Positions 13,666-18,064 of a stretch of DNA of 18,064 bases are shown here, piece after piece (positions within the stretch are counted from its first letter, which is position 1; each line of letters starts with the position of its first letter). Below the pieces are notes generated by a model. It saw only the letters and a program-made list of their open reading frames with translations, did no database searches and had not been told where the DNA came from. Source of the DNA: Ruminococcaceae bacterium UBA1405 (GTDB lineage: Bacteria > Bacillota > Clostridia > Oscillospirales > Ruminococcaceae); contig DBQB01000042.1 in the NCBI GenBank assembly GCA_002305685.1, forward strand, positions 14,643 through 32,706, in the 5' to 3' direction. A program made the translations under genes and the position numbers.

Positions 13666-16155
13666 ATGCTCAACGACGGTACCAGAATCATTTCGGTCGA
13701 TCTGGAAAAGGAAATGAAAAAGAGTTTCATGGAATATTCCATGTCGGTCATCACCAGCCGGGCTTTGCCGGATGTGCGCGACGGACTCAAACCGGTCCAT
13801 AGAAGAATTTTATATACCATGTATGAAAACGGCCTGACCCCCAACAAGGCGTACCGAAAGTCGGCGGATACCGTCGGTTCGGTGTTGGGCCGGTACCATC
13901 CCCATGGCGACGCCTCGGTGTACGATGCGCTGGTGCGTCTGGCACAGGATTTCTCCATGCGCTATCCCCTGGTGGACGGGCACGGAAACTTTGGCTCGGT
14001 GGACGGAGACCCGCCCGCCGCTTACCGTTATACTGAGGCGAGAATGAGCGACATCGCTACTGTGATGCTCACCGATATCGACAAGGAGACGGTGGATTTC
14101 GGACCCAACTACGACGACAACCGGAAAGAGCCGCTGGTGCTTCCCTCCCGTTTTCCTAACCTTCTGGTCAACGGTTCCACCGGCATTGCAGTGGGTATGG
14201 CCACCAACATCCCTCCCCACAATCTGCGGGAGGTGATCGAGGCGGTGGATCTGGTGATGGAGAATCCCGATGCCACTCTGGACCAGATTATGGAAAAGAT
14301 CAAGGGGCCGGATTTCCCCACCGGCGGCATCATTATGGGTCGCTCCGGCATCCGCGCGGCCTACGCCACCGGCCGGGGTAAGATCACCGTGCGCGCCCGC
14401 ACCGACATCGAGGAGATGAAAAACGGGCGCTACCGTATTGCGGTCACCGAGATCCCCTATGGGGTCAACAAGGCCCGGATGATTGAAAATATTGCCGAGC
14501 TGGTCAAGGATAAGCGGATCGATGGAATCAGCGACCTTCGGGATGAGTCGGACCGCAACGGAATGCGGTTTGTCATCGAGCTCAAGATGTCCGCTAACCC
14601 GCAACTGGTGCTCAACCAGCTGTTCCAGTACAGCCAGCTTCAGGAAACCTTCGGTGTGATCCAGCTGGCGCTGGTGGGAGGGGAGCCTAAAATCCTCACC
14701 CTGAAACAGATGCTGGAGAATTATATCGCTTTCCAAACCCGGATTATCGTACGCCGTACAGAATACGATCTGAAAAAAGCAAAAGAGCGGGAGCATATCC
14801 TGGAAGGCCTGAAGATCGCCCTGGACTTTATCGACGAGGTGATCGCCATTTTGCGGGCGGCCAAGGATCAGCCTTCCGGGCGCAGCGCTTTGATGGAGCG
14901 GTTTGGGCTGACCGAAATCCAGGCGCAGGCCATTGTTTCCATGCGTCTGGGACAGCTGACCGGTCTGGAACGGATCAAGATCGAGGAGGAACTTCAGCAG
15001 CTGTTGGAGCGGATCCGGGAGCTCAACGAGATCCTGGCCGACGAGGGAAAGGTTCACGGTATCATCCGGGACGAGCTGGCGGTGATCGGGGAGAAATATA
15101 AGGACGAGCGCCGCACCGAGATCCAGTCGGTGAGCGGGGAGATGGACATTGAGGACCTGATCCCGGTGGAGGACTGTGTCGTCACCTTGACCCATTATGG
15201 ATATATGAAACGGCAGAATATGGAATCCTACAAGACCCAGCGCCGCGGCGGCCGGGGCATCTCCGGAATGACCCGCCGGGAGGAGGATTTTGTGGAGGAG
15301 ATGTTTGTCTGCTCCTCTCATGATTCTATTATGCTCTTTACCAACAAGGGCCGGGTGTTCCGTCTCAAAGGATATGACATTCCCGAGGGTTCCCGCACCG
15401 CCAGAGGCACCAACGCGGTGAACCTGGTGGCGCTGGGCGAGGATGAGAAGATCACCTCCCTGATCCGTCAGGAACAAATCGAAGGGGACCGTCATCTGGT
15501 GATGGTGACCAAAAAGGGCATCATCAAGAGAACCGAAACCTCCGCGTACCGCAACGTCCGCAAGGGCGGGCTGATCGCAGTCAACCTGGACGAGGGGGAC
15601 GAGCTGGCTTGGGTCAAGGAGACTTCCGGCGACGATGAGCTGATTGTCGCTACCAAATTTGGCTATGCCATCCGGTTCCATGAACAGGACGCCAGAGCTA
15701 TGGGACGTACCGCCCGGGGCGTGAAGGCCCTGAGCCTGGAACCCGGGGATGAGGTTGTGGGCATGGAGGAGATCCGCGAGGGCGCCACACTGCTGACCAT
15801 CACCGAAAAAGGATTTGGGCGCCGCAGCGAATATGAGGAGTACCGCCTGCAAAGCCGCGGCGGCAAGGGCATCATCAACTATAAGCCGTCTGAGGAGAAG
15901 GGAAATGTGGCCGGTATCCGCTCGGTGGATGAGGACGACGATGTGATCGTCATCACCGACGACGGCGTCATCATCCGTATCCCGGTTTCCCAGATCAGCA
16001 TCCAGTCCCGCTACGCCGGAGGGGTGCGGGTGATGCGGGTATCGGAAGGCGGCCGGATTGTTACCTTCGCCAGAGCTCCCAAGGAAGAACTGGAGGAACA
16101 GCCGGAAGAGACCGACGAGCCTAATGATCCGCTGGATCTGCCGGAACAGGAATAG
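13666..16155 (+). CDS. gyrA: DNA gyrase subunit A
   Basis: This 829-aa protein has the breakage-reunion domain and a six-bladed C-terminal domain. Its numbering follows E. coli closely: HPHG at 78-81, catalytic Tyr122 in AAYRYTEAR, and the GyrA box QRRGGRG at 525-531, which distinguishes it from topoisomerase IV ParC. A second, degenerate copy (QSRGGKG) occurs in a later blade. The C-terminus is a short acidic tail rich in Glu, Asp and Pro. It cuts and passes DNA with GyrB to make negative supercoils. Position 83, Ser in E. coli and the main quinolone contact, is Ala here (GDASVYD); Asp87 is kept. TGGAGG precedes the ATG. Transcription ends at a perfect terminator 28 nt downstream. Confidence 0.99.
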   Translation: MLNDGTRIISVDLEKEMKKSFMEYSMSVITSRALPDVRDGLKPVHRRILYTMYENGLTPNKAYRKSADTVGSVLGRYHPHGDASVYDALVRLAQDFSMRYPLVDGHGNFGSVDGDPPAAYRYTEARMSDIATVMLTDIDKETVDFGPNYDDNRKEPLVLPSRFPNLLVNGSTGIAVGMATNIPPHNLREVIEAVDLVMENPDATLDQIMEKIKGPDFPTGGIIMGRSGIRAAYATGRGKITVRARTDIEEMKNGRYRIAVTEIPYGVNKARMIENIAELVKDKRIDGISDLRDESDRNGMRFVIELKMSANPQLVLNQLFQYSQLQETFGVIQLALVGGEPKILTLKQMLENYIAFQTRIIVRRTEYDLKKAKEREHILEGLKIALDFIDEVIAILRAAKDQPSGRSALMERFGLTEIQAQAIVSMRLGQLTGLERIKIEEELQQLLERIRELNEILADEGKVHGIIRDELAVIGEKYKDERRTEIQSVSGEMDIEDLIPVEDCVVTLTHYGYMKRQNMESYKTQRRGGRGISGMTRREEDFVEEMFVCSSHDSIMLFTNKGRVFRLKGYDIPEGSRTARGTNAVNLVALGEDEKITSLIRQEQIEGDRHLVMVTKKGIIKRTETSAYRNVRKGGLIAVNLDEGDELAWVKETSGDDELIVATKFGYAIRFHEQDARAMGRTARGVKALSLEPGDEVVGMEEIREGATLLTITEKGFGRRSEYEEYRLQSRGGKGIINYKPSEEKGNVAGIRSVDEDDDVIVITDDGVIIRIPVSQISIQSRYAGGVRVMRVSEGGRIVTFARAPKEELEEQPEETDEPNDPLDLPEQE

Positions 16156-16183
16156 TTTTTTTCACAGCGAAAGATAGACGATG

Positions 16184-16225
16184 AGAGGTACCGCCTTGGA
16201 AAGTTCCGGGGCGGTACCTCTTTTT
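16184..16225 (+). terminator. Rho-independent terminator after gyrA
   Basis: AGAGGTACCGCC (16184-16195) pairs perfectly with GGCGGTACCTCT (16210-16221) around a 14-nt loop and is followed by five T. It closes the yaaA-to-gyrA transcript. Confidence 0.95.
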
Positions 16226-16261
16226 GGAAACCCTCAGTACAGGACGGATGCAATTCCTAGC

Positions 16262-16289
16262 TTGACTTTTATACGCTCTGGAATACAAT
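16262..16289 (+). promoter_or_regulatory. Sigma-A promoter of the SGNH hydrolase gene
   Basis: TTGACT (16262-16267) and TACAAT (16284-16289) are 16 bp apart. The -10 box overlaps an ATG at 16288, so that codon lies before the predicted start of transcription (about 16296) and cannot be the translation start from this promoter. Confidence 0.8.
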
Positions 16290-16329
16290 GAAAGTACAAA
16301 AAACTGGTTTTGCAAAGGAGAAAACGGCC

Positions 16330-16983
16330 ATGTGCGTATTTGAAAAAGGTTCCACGCTGGTGATGATCGGGGATTCGGTGACCGATGTGGGAAGAGTCAG
16401 ACCGGTTGCAGAAAATATGAAGGAGAATCTGGGCAAAGGGTATGTGGCGCTGGTGGACGCCATGCTCACCGCCTGCCGTCCCGATTTGCAGATGCGGATC
16501 ATCAATATGGGCATCAGCGGGAATACCAGCAGCCAGCTGCGGGAGAGATGGGATACCGATGTGCTGGAGTTTTGCCCCGATTATGTCTCCTGCATGATCG
16601 GCATCAACGATATCTGGCATCAGTTCGACAATCCCCATATTGCCCATCGCGGGGTCAAATACCAGCAGTTTCTGGAAAACTATGAGGAGATCCTCTCCAA
16701 GACGGTGGGGCGGGTCAAAAAGATGTTTGTCCTCTCCTGTTTCTATCTGGAGCCCAACAAGGAGGAACCGATGCGGGCGATGGTGGAGCAGTATAACGCG
16801 GGAGCTAAAGCCCTCTGCGAGAAATATGGCGCGGTTTATGTGGATGTGATGAGCGCCTTTGACGAGGGGTTAAAGTATTATCACCCCAGTTTTTATACCT
16901 GGGATCACGTCCATCCGCAGCTGGGAGGCCATATGGTGATTGCCCGTTCTTTCCTGAAAGCAGCGGGGGTTTCCCTGGAATAG
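16330..16983 (+). CDS. SGNH/GDSL-family hydrolase (esterase-like)
   Basis: This 217-aa protein carries all four blocks of the SGNH family: GDSVTD (14-19, nucleophile Ser16), NMGISGN (59-65, oxyanion-hole Gly), GIND (91-94, Asn93) and DHVHP (192-196, Asp192 and His195). Members are esterases, lipases or carbohydrate deacetylases; the substrate cannot be told here. There is no signal peptide or membrane segment, so it should be cytoplasmic and may process imported acetylated sugars or lipids. I chose the ATG at 16330 because AAAGGAG lies 9 nt upstream and the earlier ATG at 16288 is inside the promoter. It stands alone between terminators, so it forms its own transcription unit. It is not part of the replication cluster. 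Confidence 0.9.
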   Translation: MCVFEKGSTLVMIGDSVTDVGRVRPVAENMKENLGKGYVALVDAMLTACRPDLQMRIINMGISGNTSSQLRERWDTDVLEFCPDYVSCMIGINDIWHQFDNPHIAHRGVKYQQFLENYEEILSKTVGRVKKMFVLSCFYLEPNKEEPMRAMVEQYNAGAKALCEKYGAVYVDVMSAFDEGLKYYHPSFYTWDHVHPQLGGHMVIARSFLKAAGVSLE

Positions 16984-17060
16984 GCAGGATTTCGGGGAAA
17001 ATCAGATACTTACTGTAATTTGTATATTAAGTTATACATATAGTTTCATAAAATTGGGCG

Positions 17061-17094
17061 GGGGATCGCTGCTCCGGCGGCAATCCCCTCTTTT
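17061..17094 (+). terminator. Probable terminator after the SGNH hydrolase
   Basis: GGGGAT (17061-17066) pairs with ATCCCC (17083-17088). The stem continues past one mismatch with five more pairs (one G-U) to a 4-nt loop, and TCTTTT follows. It is 78 nt beyond the stop codon. The stretch between also holds TGTATA-N6-TATACA (17021-17038), a possible operator or a chance AT-rich repeat. Confidence 0.65.
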
Positions 17095-17136
17095 CCTGCG
17101 CGCAAAAGATTTTTATACAAACAGCGGGAAAAGCCA

Positions 17137-17165
17137 TTTACAACCGCTGCTAAAAGTGTTAAAAT
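17137..17165 (+). promoter_or_regulatory. Sigma-A promoter of nifJ
   Basis: TTTACA (17137-17142) and TAAAAT (17160-17165) are 17 bp apart. The predicted start near 17172 gives an unusually long leader of about 205 nt. A perfect palindrome, AACTG-A-CAGTT (17180-17190), lies just past the start and could bind a repressor. Confidence 0.75.
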
Positions 17166-17192
17166 CTAACCATAAAGAGAACTGACAGTTTA

Positions 17193-17340
17193 AAGAAACT
17201 ACAAGCAGGTTGCTTTTTTTGAAAAGTACCCCTTGCTGTAGTTTTCTTCTCATGTCACGGACAGAATCCCCTGTTCCACTTGATTGACTGCACAGCGGCC
17301 TTTTCCAATCAATAGCGGTTCTCTCTATCTACTGCCGCTG
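17193..17340 (+). promoter_or_regulatory. Structured leader of nifJ: possible attenuator and pseudoknot
   Basis: AAACTACA (17196-17203) pairs with TGTAGTTT (17237-17244), with GCA/TGC extending it past a bulge. A competing small hairpin, AAGCA-GGT-TGCTT (17203-17215), runs into seven T. Next is GGACAG/CTGTTCC (17259-17277, one bulge). Then TTGATTG (17280-17286) pairs with CAATCAA (17306-17312), while CAGCGGC (17293-17299) pairs with GCCGCTG (17334-17340): two interleaved 7-bp pairings with pseudoknot topology. An unpaired AT-rich stretch and the ribosome binding site follow. I do not recognise a known riboswitch class; the fold is read by eye. Confidence 0.45.
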
Positions 17341-17376
17341 CGTAAATCACATATAAATCCAAAGGGAGGAAAAAAC

Positions 17377-18064
17377 ATGGCAAGAAAAATGAAAACCATG
17401 GACGGTAACAACGCCGCCGCGCATGTATCCTATGCGTTTACCGACGTTGCCGCAATCTATCCCATCACTCCGTCCTCCACCATGGCGGAAGTCACCGACC
17501 AGTGGTCCGCCCAAGGCCTGAAGAACATCTTCGGAAATCAGGTTAAAGTTGTTGAGATGCAGTCTGAGGCTGGTGCCGCTGGCGCTGTTCACGGCTCCTT
17601 GTCCGCTGGCGCCCTGACCACTACCTACACCGCTTCTCAGGGCCTGCTGCTGATGATCCCCAATATGTATAAGATCGCAGGCGAGCTGCTCCCCTGCGTG
17701 TTCCATGTTTCCGCTCGTACGCTGGCTTCCCACGCCCTGTCCATCTTCGGCGACCATCAGGACGTGTATGCTTGCCGTCAGACCGGCTTTGCAATGCTCT
17801 GCTCCGGCGACGTGCAGGAGGTTATGGATCTGGGCGCGGTTGCGCACCTGTCCACCATCAAGGGTAAAGTTCCCTTCCTCCACTTCTTCGACGGCTTCAG
17901 AACCTCTCATGAGATTCAGAAGATCGAAGTTTGGGACTACAAGGATCTGGAAGAGATGGTGGATAAGGACGCCATCAACGATTTCAGAAAACACGCCATG
18001 AATCCTGAGAGACCCACCATGAAGGGCACCGCTCAGAACTCCGACGTGTTCTTCCAGGCCAGAG
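17377..18064 (+). CDS. nifJ: Pyruvate:ferredoxin oxidoreductase, N-terminal part (cut by window edge)
   Basis: The first 229 codons are present, starting MARKMKTMDGNNAAAHVSYAF. The segment YPITPSSTMAE (28-38) with Thr31, Glu64 in EMQSEAGAAGA and Arg114 in VSART match the active-site residues of domain I of the Desulfovibrio africanus enzyme at the same numbers. The SIFGDHQDVYACRQTGF segment is also typical. The homodimeric iron-sulfur enzyme oxidises pyruvate with CoA to acetyl-CoA and CO2 and reduces ferredoxin; it is central to fermentation in anaerobes. GGGAGG lies 7 nt before the ATG. Codon use looks like that of a highly expressed gene, with many GCT, GTT and ATC codons. The clusters and later domains lie beyond the window. 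Confidence 0.97.
   Translation, partial: MARKMKTMDGNNAAAHVSYAFTDVAAIYPITPSSTMAEVTDQWSAQGLKNIFGNQVKVVEMQSEAGAAGAVHGSLSAGALTTTYTASQGLLLMIPNMYKIAGELLPCVFHVSARTLASHALSIFGDHQDVYACRQTGFAMLCSGDVQEVMDLGAVAHLSTIKGKVPFLHFFDGFRTSHEIQKIEVWDYKDLEEMVDKDAINDFRKHAMNPERPTMKGTAQNSDVFFQAR

Noticed and set aside
13810..15852. 680-codon ORF antisense to gyrA
   Set aside because: Mirror frame of gyrA; His/Leu/Asp-rich composition is typical of such shadows.
16288..16329. ATG at 16288 as start of the SGNH hydrolase
   Set aside because: It overlaps the -10 box of the gene's promoter; the ATG at 16330 has a well-placed ribosome binding site and fits the family N-terminus.
17272..17287. parS-like 16-mer in the nifJ leader (12 of 16 matches)
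   Set aside because: About one such match is expected by chance in 18 kb and it lacks the CACGTG core.

Overview
The window is the replication-origin region of a low-to-mid GC Firmicute. Gene order is that of Bacillus and Clostridia: mnmG-mnmE-jag-yidC-yidD-rnpA-rpmH on the minus strand, then dnaA-dnaN-yaaA-recF-remB-gyrB-gyrA on the plus strand. The nifJ (pyruvate:ferredoxin oxidoreductase) start at the right edge, the clostridial-type YidC and GyrB sequences, and the remB homologue point to an anaerobic clostridium, probably of the Oscillospiraceae/Ruminococcaceae type. That placement is inference; there is no rRNA here to test it.

Left arm (1-4833, minus strand, leading away from the origin): partial mnmG and complete mnmE form a tRNA wobble-uridine modification pair. 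A strong terminator separates them from an upstream block, rnpA-yidD-yidC-jag, which covers RNase P protein, membrane protein insertion and an RNA-binding partner. rpmH (ribosomal protein L34, 44 aa) was too short for routine ORF lists but is clearly present at 4699-4833.

Origin region (4834-7460): divergent rpmH and dnaA promoters (both with a TTGCAA -35 box and 17-bp spacer) flank phased A-tracts and several palindromes. dnaA ends at a strong terminator. The 840-bp dnaA-dnaN gap has no convincing gene but holds ten TCCAC/GTGGA DnaA-box cores and a DnaA-trio-like run of five CTA triplets next to a C tract, so the unwinding site is most likely near 7089-7140. An unexplained plus-strand terminator lies at 7267-7295, before the very good dnaN promoter.

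Right arm (7461-16155, plus strand): dnaN, then a tightly packed replication/repair/topology cluster, yaaA-recF-remB-gyrB-[two YcxB-like membrane proteins]-gyrA, ending at a perfect 12-bp terminator. The two paralogous membrane-protein genes between gyrB and gyrA are the accessory element of this cluster. GyrA carries Ala at the position of the quinolone-contact Ser83.

Right edge (16156-18064): a self-contained SGNH/GDSL hydrolase gene with its own promoter and terminator, then nifJ (5' part only) behind a long, apparently structured leader of about 205 nt. That leader contains a possible attenuator and two interleaved 7-bp pairings of pseudoknot topology, and is the best candidate here for an undescribed regulatory element. 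No CRISPR, insertion sequence, prophage, tRNA or rRNA was seen. The protein-coding content is otherwise ordinary core genome.
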